From NCBI GenBank assembly GCA_910580235.1, contig CAJTVU010000004.1, forward strand, positions 279,401-343,400: a DNA stretch of 64,000 nucleotides, in the 5' to 3' direction. Of this stretch, positions 16,337 to 25,122 are shown in pieces. Origin of the DNA: an uncultured Dorea sp. GTDB taxonomy: Bacteria; Bacillota; Clostridia; Lachnospirales; Lachnospiraceae. Position 1 is the stretch's first letter; each line of letters opens with the position of its first letter. The notes under the pieces are model-generated. The model ran no database searches and had not been told where the DNA came from. It worked only from the letters and a program-made list of their open reading frames with translations. The position numbers were made by a program, and so were the translations under genes.

Positions 16337-17913
16337 TAATATCCCACCTTAGACATGACATGGATGTCTTCCGGGAAGAATGTCAGGCCGACCTCCTGGC
16401 CCTCCTCAGAATAATCCGTCGTATGTATCTTGAATTCACGCCCTGTTGTAGAGAATGTGATCTTATACACGCCTTCTGTCATATTTTCTGCATCAAAATC
16501 ATAATCGACGCTGATGTCAACGCTCTGATCCTCATTGCTCAGCTTCCACCCCTGCGCTCCTGCCCATGTCTTAAGATCTGTGTCAAGAGCCTGAGACTCT
16601 CGTATCTCGTCCACCGTCTTAAAGAAGTTGAACGCCATGACCGCCTCATTTGCCTTCTCATTCTTCACGAATGGCTGATCAACGACAAAAATGGTACGCA
16701 CGATGCTTGTCCCGTTCACAGTAGTAAACGTAACCGGATACTGTCCTTCCTCTTCAGACAGCTCATACTCGACTTTCGCGATAGAAATGAACTCATCGCT
16801 CTCTACCTCCCATGCCTGTGCGTTGGAGAGGGCAATGATCTCCTTGTCATCCAGATCTGCCACATCGTCAATGTCTACATAAAAGTTGTTGGCGCTGATC
16901 TTCTCTTTCCCGTTCTCACTTGTCACATCCTGATCCCGGATCACGCGCATATTAACCGTGACGCTCGTACCCGGGACAGTCTCTACCATAATCTCATAGT
17001 GGACGCCCTTGAACAGAACGCTTAAGACCTCCCCTGTCATCTTGCCGTCTCTCACATCCACAATGTCAATGTCCTCCGGCCGGATGACTACATCCACTTT
17101 CTCATTCTCCTTAAACCCAAAGTCCACACAGTCAAATATAATATCATCAAACTGTACCTTATAGTCCTCCAACATCACGGCAGACAGGATATTGCTCTCC
17201 CCGATGAACTGCGCCACAAAACGGTTCGCCGGCTCATTGTAGATATCCTGCGGCGTCCCCACCTGCTGGATCTCCCCATTCTTCATGACAACGATCTTGT
17301 CAGACATGGTAAGCGCCTCCTCCTGATCGTGGGTCACAAAGATAAATGTGATACCGACTTCTTGCTGGATCCGTTTCAATTCATACTGCATCTCTTTTCG
17401 AAGCTTTAGATCAAGGGCTGCCAGAGGCTCGTCAAGAAGCAGGACTTTCGGCTCGTTTACGAGGGCTCTTGCGATCGCTACCCGCTGCTGCTGCCCGCCG
17501 GACAGCAGAGTCGTATTCTTATCCTCATACCCCTCCAGGCCGATAAGCTTTAGCATCTTCATCACTTTCTGGTCAATGATATCCTTGCTCACCTTTTTAA
17601 TCTTAAGACCGAAAGCAATATTCTCATATACGCTCAAATGAGGGAACAGCGCGTATTTCTGGAACACTGTATTAAGCTCCCTCTCATAAGGCGGCCTGTC
17701 GCTGATCTCCTCGCCGTCAAATATCACTTTTCCTTCGTCGGCAGGAAGGAACCCTCCCAATATCCGAAGAAGTGTTGTCTTCCCACATCCGCTTGGCCCA
17801 AGCAGGGTCACGAATTCATTTTCATAAATATCCAAATTTATCCCTTTTAATACGATCTGCCCGTCAAAGTTCTTTACAATACCGCGAAATTCAATGATTT
17901 TCTTTTCTTCCAT
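16336..17913 (-). CDS. potA: polyamine ABC ATPase PotA with inserted Ig-like repeats
   Basis: This 525-residue ATPase is much longer than the usual 350-380. GGGAGG 6 nt before 17913 supports that start over an in-frame ATG at 17937. Walker A GPSGCGKTT (39-47), LSGGQ (137-141) and Walker B LLLDEP (157-162) are intact, and a TOBE-type region starts near 240. The final strand block (FKIHTTDYSEEGQEVGLTFF, 494-513) is standard, but about 330-492 is extra. It holds two similar units (AQAWEVES...VEYELSEEEGQYPVTFTT and AQGWKLSN...VDYDFDAENMTEGVYKITFST) resembling bacterial Ig-like surface repeats. It energises PotB/PotCD uptake. Confidence 0.9.
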   Translation of the reverse strand: MEEKKIIEFRGIVKNFDGQIVLKGINLDIYENEFVTLLGPSGCGKTTLLRILGGFLPADEGKVIFDGEEISDRPPYERELNTVFQKYALFPHLSVYENIAFGLKIKKVSKDIIDQKVMKMLKLIGLEGYEDKNTTLLSGGQQQRVAIARALVNEPKVLLLDEPLAALDLKLRKEMQYELKRIQQEVGITFIFVTHDQEEALTMSDKIVVMKNGEIQQVGTPQDIYNEPANRFVAQFIGESNILSAVMLEDYKVQFDDIIFDCVDFGFKENEKVDVVIRPEDIDIVDVRDGKMTGEVLSVLFKGVHYEIMVETVPGTSVTVNMRVIRDQDVTSENGKEKISANNFYVDIDDVADLDDKEIIALSNAQAWEVESDEFISIAKVEYELSEEEGQYPVTFTTVNGTSIVRTIFVVDQPFVKNEKANEAVMAFNFFKTVDEIRESQALDTDLKTWAGAQGWKLSNEDQSVDISVDYDFDAENMTEGVYKITFSTTGREFKIHTTDYSEEGQEVGLTFFPEDIHVMSKVGY

Positions 17914-17984
17914 CCCAGTCCTCCCTTCCTGTAGCATCCTTGCTCCGTCGCCTTGTCTTTACGCTCAGAACATCATCCAGCCTA

Positions 17985-18012
17985 ATTATACATGTTTTTA
18001 TCTAGATTGCAA
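17985..18012 (-). promoter_or_regulatory. promoter of the potABCD operon
   Basis: On the minus strand TTGCAA (18007-18012), a 16-bp spacer and TATAAT (17985-17990) lie about 75 bp before the potA start codon and just after the hydrogenase operon terminator hairpin. Confidence 0.65.
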
Positions 18013-18016
18013 GCGG

Positions 18017-18091
18017 AAAAGCCCCGCGGGAACATCGTCATAACGAAAAGCTTTTCTGCTCCTCTTTGTCCATGACCATATTCCCGCGGGG
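18017..18091 (-). terminator. terminator of the hydrogenase operon
   Basis: 11-bp arms CCCCGCGGGAA (18081-18091 in plus coordinates) and TTCCCGCGGGG (18022-18032) enclose a ~48-nt loop with an inner GTCAT/ATGAC pairing. On the minus strand the stem is followed by CTTTTCC. The T-run is short and the loop long, but the position between operons fits termination. Confidence 0.55.
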
Positions 18092-18129
18092 ATTATGTCC
18101 CGTCCCTCTGGGCTAATTGTCTCTTTCTC

Positions 18130-19896
18130 TTACTTTAGCTTCGTATATCCGGTCCCATATTTGCTCATGCTGTCCAGGTGATCGGTATGTAACAACAGAT
18201 GCGCCTTATGAGACACCGGCTTCTCAAAATATTCCTCGTACATCTTCTGGATGTCAGGATTCTCATGAGAATGGCGGATCTGCATCTTCTCGTCCAGATC
18301 GTAAAGATTCTTGCCTCGCTCAAAAGCCAGCTCCTCTCCGTCATGGATCGGCTGTCCTCCGCCGCCGACACATCCTCCCGGACATGCCATGACTTCCACG
18401 AAGTCATACTGCGCTTCGCCGGATTCAATCTTCTTAAGCAGAGCTCTCGTATTTCCAAGGCCGCTGACTACCGCTGTCCGTACTTTGATATCGTCAACCA
18501 TAAAGTCCGCTTCCTGCACGCCGTTGTTCTCATTGAACCCTTTGCTTCTGACATCCTTGAAGGCATCTGCAGGAGGGTTCTCTTTCTTGATGATCGCGTA
18601 TGCAGTCCGAAGCGCGGCCTCCATAACGCCGCCGGTCGCTCCAAAGATGACTCCTGCCCCCGTCCCTTCCTGCATTGGGCGGTCGCTCTCAACATCTTTC
18701 AACGTCTCCGGGCGGATGTGAGCAGAACGGATCATCTTCACAAGCTCTCTTGTAGTAACGACCACGTCAACGTCGTGCCCTGCATATTCCTCGTAGAACA
18801 GCTCCATCTCGCACTCTGCCTTCTTCGCCGTACAAGGCATGACAGATACCGCGAATATCTTTTCAGGGCTTACGCCTATCTTCTGTGCGAAATATGTCTT
18901 CATAGCGGCGCCGAACATCTGCTGCGGCGACTTCGCAGTAGACAGATATTTCACGAGATGCGGGTACTGGCTCTTAATGAAGCGTACCCAGCCCGGGCAG
19001 CAGGAGGTGAACATCGGACGGTCTTTCAGCTCGCCTCTCGTGAACCTCTCCACGAACTCCTGCGCCTCTTCCATGATCGTAAGGTCTGCGGAGAATACAG
19101 TGTCAAACACATAGTCTGCTCCCATCCTCTTCAGAGCGTCCATAATCTTTCCGATGGTCGCCTCCTCCAAAGGAAGCCCTATCTGCTCGCCCCAGGCTGC
19201 TCTTACCGCAGGAGCCACCTGCACTACGACAATCTTATCCGGATCCGCGATAGCCTTCCACACCTTCCCAGTATCGCTCCTCTCGCTGAGCGCGCCGGTC
19301 GGGCAATGTGTAATACACTGTCCGCACAGAGAGCAGGCAGACTCTTCGATCGTCTTATGGCCCGATACGTTTACTGTTGTCCTGGATCCTGTCCCTTCCA
19401 GATCCCATATATTCAATCCCTGCACTTTGTCACAGACCTGGATGCAGCGCATACATTTAATACATTTCTCAGAATTCCGGATCAGCGGGAATTCCTTATT
19501 CCATTTCTGATGCTCCAGAACCTGACGGAACGGGATATCCAGTATATCCAGATCGTTCGCTACTTTCTGGAGGCTGCAGTTCCCGCTTCTTGGGCACGTG
19601 ACGCACATACAGTCATGCTGAGAGAGCAAAAGCTCTACTGTATTCCTTCTGTGCTTTCTTACTTTTGGGCTGTTCGTATAGATGACCATGCCCTCTTCCG
19701 CCACATTATTACATGCGGTAAGAAGCTTCTCTTTCCCTTCCAGCTCTACCACGCACACGCGGCAGGCCGCGATCTCATTGATGCCCTTCAGATAGCAAAG
19801 GCTTGGGATAGAAATCCCGTTCTGGTCGGCAGCATCCATGATCGTGGTATTTTCTTTTACCGAAATCTGTTTTCCGTCAATAGTAAGATTTACCAT
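18130..19896 (-). CDS. [FeFe] hydrogenase, group A catalytic subunit
   Basis: This 588-residue protein interconverts H+ and H2. In order: an N-terminal [2Fe-2S] domain (Cys34, 45, 48, 62), a His-Cys3 [4Fe-4S] domain (HDCMCVTCPRSGNC, from 94), two ferredoxin-type clusters (CIKCMRCIQVC, CSLCGQCITHC), then the H-cluster domain with L1 TSCCPGW (297-303), L2 MPCTAKKAE (353-361) and L3 MACPGGCVGGGGQP (503-516), all canonical. The second Cys of TSCC is the proton-relay residue. It overlaps the upstream flavoprotein gene by 7 bp, suggesting a complex that takes electrons from NAD(P)H and/or ferredoxin. Confidence 0.94.
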   Translation of the reverse strand: MVNLTIDGKQISVKENTTIMDAADQNGISIPSLCYLKGINEIAACRVCVVELEGKEKLLTACNNVAEEGMVIYTNSPKVRKHRRNTVELLLSQHDCMCVTCPRSGNCSLQKVANDLDILDIPFRQVLEHQKWNKEFPLIRNSEKCIKCMRCIQVCDKVQGLNIWDLEGTGSRTTVNVSGHKTIEESACSLCGQCITHCPTGALSERSDTGKVWKAIADPDKIVVVQVAPAVRAAWGEQIGLPLEEATIGKIMDALKRMGADYVFDTVFSADLTIMEEAQEFVERFTRGELKDRPMFTSCCPGWVRFIKSQYPHLVKYLSTAKSPQQMFGAAMKTYFAQKIGVSPEKIFAVSVMPCTAKKAECEMELFYEEYAGHDVDVVVTTRELVKMIRSAHIRPETLKDVESDRPMQEGTGAGVIFGATGGVMEAALRTAYAIIKKENPPADAFKDVRSKGFNENNGVQEADFMVDDIKVRTAVVSGLGNTRALLKKIESGEAQYDFVEVMACPGGCVGGGGQPIHDGEELAFERGKNLYDLDEKMQIRHSHENPDIQKMYEEYFEKPVSHKAHLLLHTDHLDSMSKYGTGYTKLK

Positions 19897-21722
19897 AATT
19901 TTTCTCTGCCTCCCTTAAATATTCCATATCCAAAATGATCGCACCGTAAGCACCGGCCTGCTTCCTGATCCGCCTCTTTCTTCGTCATGCAGTTCTCGAC
20001 GCCCTCAAAGTCGCAGACTCTCTCGCATGCTTCGCGCTCTGTCAGGTTCACGCGCCCACACGGATCTCTGTCGTCTAAGTTCGGCTCCGGGATCTCCACG
20101 TCACAAGTAATAATATGATGATAGCCCAGATATTCGTCGATATTGGCCGCCACTACTTTAGCCGCCGCGATTGCTTTGATAACGGTGGCAGGGCCGCTGG
20201 CGCTGTCTCCTCCTGCAAAGACGCCCGGCATGTCTTCGAATGCTCCTGTGCTTGTAGTCTTGATCTTCCCACGCGATACTGGTACTCCCGCGTCTTCAAA
20301 ATGTTTCGTCTCAATGCTCTGCCCGATAGCGATGATCAGCGCGTCGCACGGAATGTAGATATCCTCTTCTCCCGTCGGCCTGATGCTTGCACGTCCATCT
20401 TTGATCGCGCTTACCATCTGCGGCGTCACATAAATCCCTCTTACATGGTTGTTCTCATCCACGTCAATGGAGGCAGGCGCTTTCAACGTCTGGAGCTCTA
20501 TCCCTTCTGCAACAGCGCCCTCGATCTCCTCGTAAAGAGCCGTCATATCCGCAACCCTCCTGCGATATACGATGCTGACCTTCTTCGCGCCCAGGCGCTT
20601 CGCAGTACGCACCGCATCCATAGATACGTTCCCGCCTCCGATGACCGCCACTTCTTTGCCGCTCAGATCCATATTCTCGTTCATGCCTACATTCCTTAAG
20701 AATTCTACCGCAGGCAGCACGCCCTCTGCATCTTCTCCCGGGAGCCCCAGCTTCTTATCCGTGCTGGCTCCCACGGAGATAAGGACTGCGTCATATTCTT
20801 TCTGAAGATCCTGAATGGTCACATCCTTGCCAACTTTGACATTATACTTCACTTCCACCCCAGTCTTCAGGATGCTGTTAATATCATCGTCCAGACGATC
20901 TTTAGGCAGGCGGTAGTTCGGTATTCCATACCGCAGCATCCCTCCAAGCTTCGGAAGCATCTCATACACAGTCGTCTGGTGTCCCATCAGCTGTAAATAG
21001 TAAGCCGCGCTAAGCCCGCACGGGCCTCCTCCTAAAACGGCGACTTTCTTGCCTGTGCTCTTTGCACATGCTGGAGGATCCACCTCCCCTGCAAAATCGG
21101 CCGCCACTCTTTTAAGGCCACGGATATTGACGGAATCGTCGACCATATTCCTGCGGCATCTTGCTTCACATGGATGCTCACAGATAAAGCCGCATGTTGT
21201 AGGGAACGGGTTGTCCTTCCTGATCAGACGCACTGCATCTGCATACCGCCCTTCTAATATAAGAGCGATATAGCCTGGTATATCGACGCGCGCCGGGCAC
21301 AGAGATACGCATGGTACGGGCTGGCTGTATGTACAGATACAACGCCCTCTCTCAATATGCTCAACATAATCGTCACGGTATCCGATAAGACCCTTATATA
21401 CCATGTTAGCAGCCTCATAGCCTATGGCGCAGTCTGCTGTCTCCATAATAGAGACTGCCGTCTCCTCCATAACTTCCAGCGTCTCCATAGTCGCTTTTCC
21501 GTCAAGGACATCCGTGATCAGATGGTTCAGCTGGCCAAGGCCGATACGGCACGGGACACATTTCCCGCATGTCTGTGCATGGCACAGCTCCAGAAATGCC
21601 CTCGCCATATCTACCGGACATAAGCCCGGCGGGCTGGATTCGATGCGACGTTCCAGATCTTTGTAGAGGCCTTCTATGACAATGTCTGCTCTACTTGGGG
21701 AATCAATCTCTAACCTACTCAT
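19890..21722 (-). CDS. NuoF-like/GltD-like FAD oxidoreductase, hydrogenase partner
   Basis: This 610-residue fusion starts at 21722; the frame extends to 21767, but the ribosome site (AAGGAGG) lies inside that extension. Residues 1-115 match the C-terminal [4Fe-4S] domain of NuoF/HydB (CGKCVPCRIG with a late Cys98). The rest matches the glutamate synthase small subunit: cysteine-rich segments CVSLCPARVDIPGY and CGFICEHPCEARC, a first dinucleotide fold VLGGGPCGLSAAYY and a second VIGGGNVSMDAVR. There is no glutamate synthase large subunit nearby, and coupling to the hydrogenase gene argues for NAD(P)H electron transfer to or from that enzyme. Confidence 0.85.
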   Translation of the reverse strand: MSRLEIDSPSRADIVIEGLYKDLERRIESSPPGLCPVDMARAFLELCHAQTCGKCVPCRIGLGQLNHLITDVLDGKATMETLEVMEETAVSIMETADCAIGYEAANMVYKGLIGYRDDYVEHIERGRCICTYSQPVPCVSLCPARVDIPGYIALILEGRYADAVRLIRKDNPFPTTCGFICEHPCEARCRRNMVDDSVNIRGLKRVAADFAGEVDPPACAKSTGKKVAVLGGGPCGLSAAYYLQLMGHQTTVYEMLPKLGGMLRYGIPNYRLPKDRLDDDINSILKTGVEVKYNVKVGKDVTIQDLQKEYDAVLISVGASTDKKLGLPGEDAEGVLPAVEFLRNVGMNENMDLSGKEVAVIGGGNVSMDAVRTAKRLGAKKVSIVYRRRVADMTALYEEIEGAVAEGIELQTLKAPASIDVDENNHVRGIYVTPQMVSAIKDGRASIRPTGEEDIYIPCDALIIAIGQSIETKHFEDAGVPVSRGKIKTTSTGAFEDMPGVFAGGDSASGPATVIKAIAAAKVVAANIDEYLGYHHIITCDVEIPEPNLDDRDPCGRVNLTEREACERVCDFEGVENCMTKKEADQEAGRCLRCDHFGYGIFKGGREKLW

Positions 21723-21765
21723 TTTCCGCCTTTCCTCCTTGTATGTATTGTTAAATATTTTCACC

Positions 21766-21774
21766 ATTATACCA
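21766..21774 (-). promoter_or_regulatory. extended -10 promoter of the hydrogenase operon
   Basis: On the minus strand TGGTATAAT is a perfect -10 (21766-21771) with an upstream TGN extension. The -35 is weak (GTTACA at 18 bp). It is about 40 bp before the start codon. Confidence 0.55.
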
Positions 21775-21881
21775 TTACTCTTGTAAATTTGTAACTAAAA
21801 TTTATCAATGTACTTAATTTTACACAATCGTGATTTTTTTAACGAGACAATACAGGAACAAAGCGGAGCTTCCTATATGAT

Positions 21882-21914
21882 AAAAAAAGGGCTGTCGGTC
21901 CAGACCGACAGCCC
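21882..21914 (-). terminator. strong terminator of the alpha ribosomal operon
   Basis: A perfect 12-bp stem (GGGCTGTCGGTC and its complement) with a 2-nt loop is followed on the minus strand by seven T. It lies about 20 bp after the rplQ stop and ends the ribosomal protein transcript. Confidence 0.92.
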
Positions 21915-21932
21915 TTCTGAGGCTTATCAACT

Positions 21933-22469
21933 TTACACAAGCTCGATAAGGACTTCCATCGCCGCATCGCCTTTGCGCTGCCCAATCTTTACGATCCTTG
22001 TGTAACCGCCGTTGCGGTTTTCATATTTTGGAGCGATCTCGTCAAAAAGCCTCGCAACGAGATCCACCTGCTTCGTATTCCTTTTTCTTCCTGCTGCCGC
22101 AGTCGGAACGTCTTTCACCGGATACAGCACTTTCAGCATCTGATGACGTGCGTGGAGCCTGCTTGGAAGATCTTTCTTAATCTTCTTCTCAACCTCGTCA
22201 TATACGGTAACCTTCTTGCCGTCTACAACTTCTTTTACTCTCTTGCCGTCCTTATCTTTGCGAGCCACTTTTGCTTTAACAGTAACCTCTTCAAAATTAT
22301 CTCTCTCTTTTACCGCCATCGCGATAAGGCCTTCGGCGATCTTGCGGATCTCTTTTGCTCTCGCCTCAGTCGTCCTGATCTTGCCGTGGGTGATCAGCGC
22401 CGTCACCTGGTTTCTTAATAATGCTTTTCTCTGGCTTGATGTTCTGCCGAGCTTCCTATACTTTGCCAT
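21933..22469 (-). CDS. rplQ: 50S ribosomal protein L17, long form
   Basis: At 178 residues this is longer than the roughly 120 of B. subtilis L17. The N-terminal core MAKYRKLGRTSSQRKALLRN and the C-terminal RNGGYTRIVKIGQRKGDAAM block are standard. The extra length is a lysine-rich insertion at about residues 58-105 (KARVARKDKDGKRVKEV-like, then VEKKIKKDLPSRLHARH), between the two halves of the fold near the tunnel exit. Last gene of the alpha operon, directly before its terminator. Confidence 0.95.
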   Translation of the reverse strand: MAKYRKLGRTSSQRKALLRNQVTALITHGKIRTTEARAKEIRKIAEGLIAMAVKERDNFEEVTVKAKVARKDKDGKRVKEVVDGKKVTVYDEVEKKIKKDLPSRLHARHQMLKVLYPVKDVPTAAAGRKRNTKQVDLVARLFDEIAPKYENRNGGYTRIVKIGQRKGDAAMEVLIELV

Positions 22470-22497
22470 CTTCTAATCCTCCATATCTACACTTGGT

Positions 22498-22565
22498 TAT
22501 ACTCTTCGGGCTTACTAGCCAAATGCTCCCGCCAGGCTCTTCGGGCTTACTGGCGGAAATATTAT
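22498..22565. repeat. rpoA-rplQ spacer with duplicated hairpin motif
   Basis: The spacer contains CTCTTCGGGCTTACT twice (22501-22515 and 22538-22552). The arms CCGCCAG and CTGGCGG around the second copy form a hairpin. It lies between the rpoA stop and the rplQ ribosome site. Confidence 0.5.
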
Positions 22566-22577
22566 CGGGCTGCTGCT

Positions 22578-23537
22578 TTACTCTTCGCCCTTGCTTAAGC
22601 TCAGCCCCAGCTCCTCAAGTTTTGCAAGTACTTCTTCCAGAGACTTACGTCCCAGGTTACGCACTTTCATCATGTCTTCCGGGGTCCTGTTCGTCAATTC
22701 TTCGACCGTATTGATGCTGGCCCTTTTCAGGCAATTGTAAGAACGAACAGACAGCTCTAATTCGTCAATGTTCATCTCAAGCACTTTCTCTTTCTCATCA
22801 TCCTCTTTCTCAATCATGACTTCAGCAGCCTGCGCCACTTCGGACAAATCGATAAAGAGCCTTAAGTGCTCGCTGAGTACTTTCGCCGCAAGGCTCACCG
22901 CCTCGTCGGGAAGTAATGTACCGTTCGTATATACGTCTAATGTCAGCTTATCAAAGTCTGTAATCTGACCGACACGTGTATTCTCTACTGTGAGGTTCAC
23001 ACGTTCTACCGGGGTGTAGATAGAATCGATCGGGATCATCGCTATCGGCGAATCGTCCTTCTTATTCTTATCAGCGCTGCTATAGCCTCTTCCCTTTGTA
23101 ATAGTAAGCTCCATATACAGCTTGCTGTCAGCACCTCCGTTTAAAGTTGCGATAACAGTGTCAGGATTCATGATCTCAATATCCTGATCTACCTGAATAT
23201 CTGCTGCCGTAACAACACCTTCGCCCTCGAACTCAATGTACGCCGTCTTCGGCTCATCTGTATCCGATGTATTCTTAATCGCCAATGATTTAAGATTCAT
23301 GACAATCTCTGTAACATCTTCCTTAACGCCTGGGATAGAGCTGAACTCATGCAGCACGCCATCAATCTTTACCTGGCTGACAGCAGCGCCGGGAAGTGAT
23401 GAAAGCATGATCCTTCTAAGAGAATTGCCTAATGTTGTGCCATATCCCCTCTCCAAAGGCTCTACAACAAATCTTCCATACTTTTTATCTTCTGAAATCT
23501 CTGTTATCTCAATATTGGGTTTATTAAAATCAAACAC
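22578..23537 (-). CDS. rpoA: RNA polymerase alpha subunit
   Basis: This 319-residue protein is normal for the family. The N-terminal domain (about 1-230) has FVVEPLERGYGTTLGNSLRR and LLSSLPGAAVSQVKIDGVLHEF for dimerisation and beta/beta' binding; an acidic linker precedes the C-terminal domain (about 250-310), LELSVRSYNCLKRASINTVEEL, which binds UP elements and activators. The position between rpsD and rplQ is canonical. Confidence 0.97.
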   Translation of the reverse strand: MFDFNKPNIEITEISEDKKYGRFVVEPLERGYGTTLGNSLRRIMLSSLPGAAVSQVKIDGVLHEFSSIPGVKEDVTEIVMNLKSLAIKNTSDTDEPKTAYIEFEGEGVVTAADIQVDQDIEIMNPDTVIATLNGGADSKLYMELTITKGRGYSSADKNKKDDSPIAMIPIDSIYTPVERVNLTVENTRVGQITDFDKLTLDVYTNGTLLPDEAVSLAAKVLSEHLRLFIDLSEVAQAAEVMIEKEDDEKEKVLEMNIDELELSVRSYNCLKRASINTVEELTNRTPEDMMKVRNLGRKSLEEVLAKLEELGLSLSKGEE

Positions 23538-23568
23538 TAAAGTCCACCTCCTGTGGTGTTACGGGTTA

Positions 23569-24162
23569 TTATTTAGAATACAGCTCGACGATCAGCATCT
23601 CATCTACCGGAACATCGATCGCTTCACGGGACGGAAGCTCTTTCACAGTCCCTTTTAAATTCTCCGCATCTACCTCGAGCCAATCCGGGACCATGCGCCC
23701 TCCTGTAACCTCTACAATCTCTTTGTACCTCGGAGATCCTTTGTGCTTTTCTTTAATCTCGATCACATCCCCGGCCTTCACCAGATAAGACGGGATATTC
23801 ACCTGCTTTCCATTGACAAGCACATGCTTGTGGCCTACGATCTGTCTGGACTCACGCCTTGTCCTTGCAAGCCCCATACGGAATACGACGTTATCCAGCC
23901 TTGTCTCCAGAAGCACCATCAGGTTCTCGCCTGTCATGCCCTTCATCTGTTTCGCTTTCTTATAATAATTTCTGAAAGGCTTCTCCAGAACGCCATAGAT
24001 GAATTTTGCTTTCTGCTTCTCGCGGAGCTGAAGCCCGTACTCGCTCATCTTCCTGCCTGATCTTCTCAGCTGTCTGTTAGATTTTTTATCAATTCCTAAA
24101 TATACCGGATCCATTCCAAGGGAACGGCATCTTTTCAGAACCGGAACTCTATTTACTGCCAT
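23569..24162 (-). CDS. rpsD: 30S ribosomal protein S4
   Basis: This 197-residue primary 16S rRNA binder and classic translational repressor of the alpha operon has the S4 RNA-binding domain at about 88-150 (RLDNVVFRMGLARTRRESRQIVGHKHVLVNGK). It lacks the N-terminal zinc-binding cysteines found in some S4 proteins. It sits between rpsK and rpoA. Confidence 0.96.
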   Translation of the reverse strand: MAVNRVPVLKRCRSLGMDPVYLGIDKKSNRQLRRSGRKMSEYGLQLREKQKAKFIYGVLEKPFRNYYKKAKQMKGMTGENLMVLLETRLDNVVFRMGLARTRRESRQIVGHKHVLVNGKQVNIPSYLVKAGDVIEIKEKHKGSPRYKEIVEVTGGRMVPDWLEVDAENLKGTVKELPSREAIDVPVDEMLIVELYSK

Positions 24163-24182
24163 GTCTTCATTTCCCTCCTAAA

Positions 24183-24578
24183 TTAGACTCTTCTGCGCTT
24201 CGGTGGACGGCAACCATTATGTGGTACCGGAGTAACGTCCTTGATGCTTGTCACATCGATCCCGCATGCCTGAAGGGCACGGATCGCTGCCTCTCTTCCT
24301 GACCCCGGCCCTTTGACCATAACGTCAACGGACTTCAGGCCGTGTATCAGTGCTGCTTTCGCTGCAGTCTCCGCCGCCATCTGCGCCGCATAAGGGGTAG
24401 ATTTCCTTGAACCTCTAAATCCCAGACCGCCTGCACTTGCCCATGAAAGTGCGTTACCCTGTGCATCTGTCAATGTAACGATGGTGTTATTAAAAGATGA
24501 CTGGATATGTGCTTGTCCGCGTTCAACGTTTTTCTTGACACGTTTTTTTGTCACTTTCTTTGTAACTTTCTTTGCCAT
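24183..24578 (-). CDS. rpsK: 30S ribosomal protein S11
   Basis: This 131-residue platform protein has a lysine-rich N-terminus and the conserved NNTIVTLTDAQGNALSW and TPVPHNGCRPPKRRRV C-terminal tail that contacts 16S rRNA. It is separated from rpsM by an unusually long 175-bp spacer holding a structured repeat. Confidence 0.96.
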   Translation of the reverse strand: MAKKVTKKVTKKRVKKNVERGQAHIQSSFNNTIVTLTDAQGNALSWASAGGLGFRGSRKSTPYAAQMAAETAAKAALIHGLKSVDVMVKGPGSGREAAIRALQACGIDVTSIKDVTPVPHNGCRPPKRRRV

Positions 24579-24648
24579 AATAAAACTAACCTACGCTTTC
24601 TTGATTCTTATTTGAATTAGCTTGTTACCTTAAAATAGTGCCGTGCAT

Positions 24649-24753
24649 GTTCGCTCAGCTAAATTCATGCTACGCATTCATTAAGATTCGCGAACGGCCT
24701 CGCACTAAATTCGAGCTGCGTTTCCAACTTGCTCTCATCAAGTTGCTTTCGGC
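24649..24753 (-). repeat. structured intercistronic repeat in the rpsM-rpsK spacer
   Basis: Directly after the rpsM stop (mRNA sense) lies a block with CCTCGCACTAAATTC and GTTGCTTTCGGCC (plus strand). Next to it is a hairpin whose arms are GTTCGC (24649-24654) and GCGAAC (24690-24695). The whole block aligns with the rpsH-rplF spacer element at 31352-31454. There the arms are GTTCTT and AAGAAC, so pairing is kept while the sequence changes. Confidence 0.6.
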
Positions 24754-25122
24754 CTACTTTTTCTTGTTTGCTACTGTCCTCTTCGGGCCTTTTCTTGTCC
24801 TTGCGTTCGTCTTTGTCTTCTGACCGCGCACCGGAAGCCCTTTTCTGTGGCGGATGCCTCTGTAGCACCCAATTTCCTGTAACCTCTTAATATTAAGAGC
24901 GATCTCTCTTCTAAGATCACCCTCGACCATCTGTGTCTCGTCGATAACTGCGCTGATCTTCTTTACATCTTCATCTGTAAGATCTCTGCAGCGGATGTCA
25001 GGGCTTACTCCTGCCTCTGCCAGAATACGGTTTGAGCTTGATCTTCCGATCCCGTAGATATAAGTCAACCCGATCTCAACACGTTTGTCTCTTGGTAAAT
25101 CTACACCTGCAATACGAGCCAT
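24754..25122 (-). CDS. rpsM: 30S ribosomal protein S13
   Basis: This 122-residue head protein contacts the 50S subunit and P-site tRNA. It begins MARIAGVDLPRDKRVEIGLTYIYGIG, and GGAGG upstream fixes the start at 25122 rather than an in-frame ATG at 25149. The helix-two-turn-helix and the basic C-terminal tail (GPKRTVANKKK) are standard. Confidence 0.96.
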   Translation of the reverse strand: MARIAGVDLPRDKRVEIGLTYIYGIGRSSSNRILAEAGVSPDIRCRDLTDEDVKKISAVIDETQMVEGDLRREIALNIKRLQEIGCYRGIRHRKGLPVRGQKTKTNARTRKGPKRTVANKKK

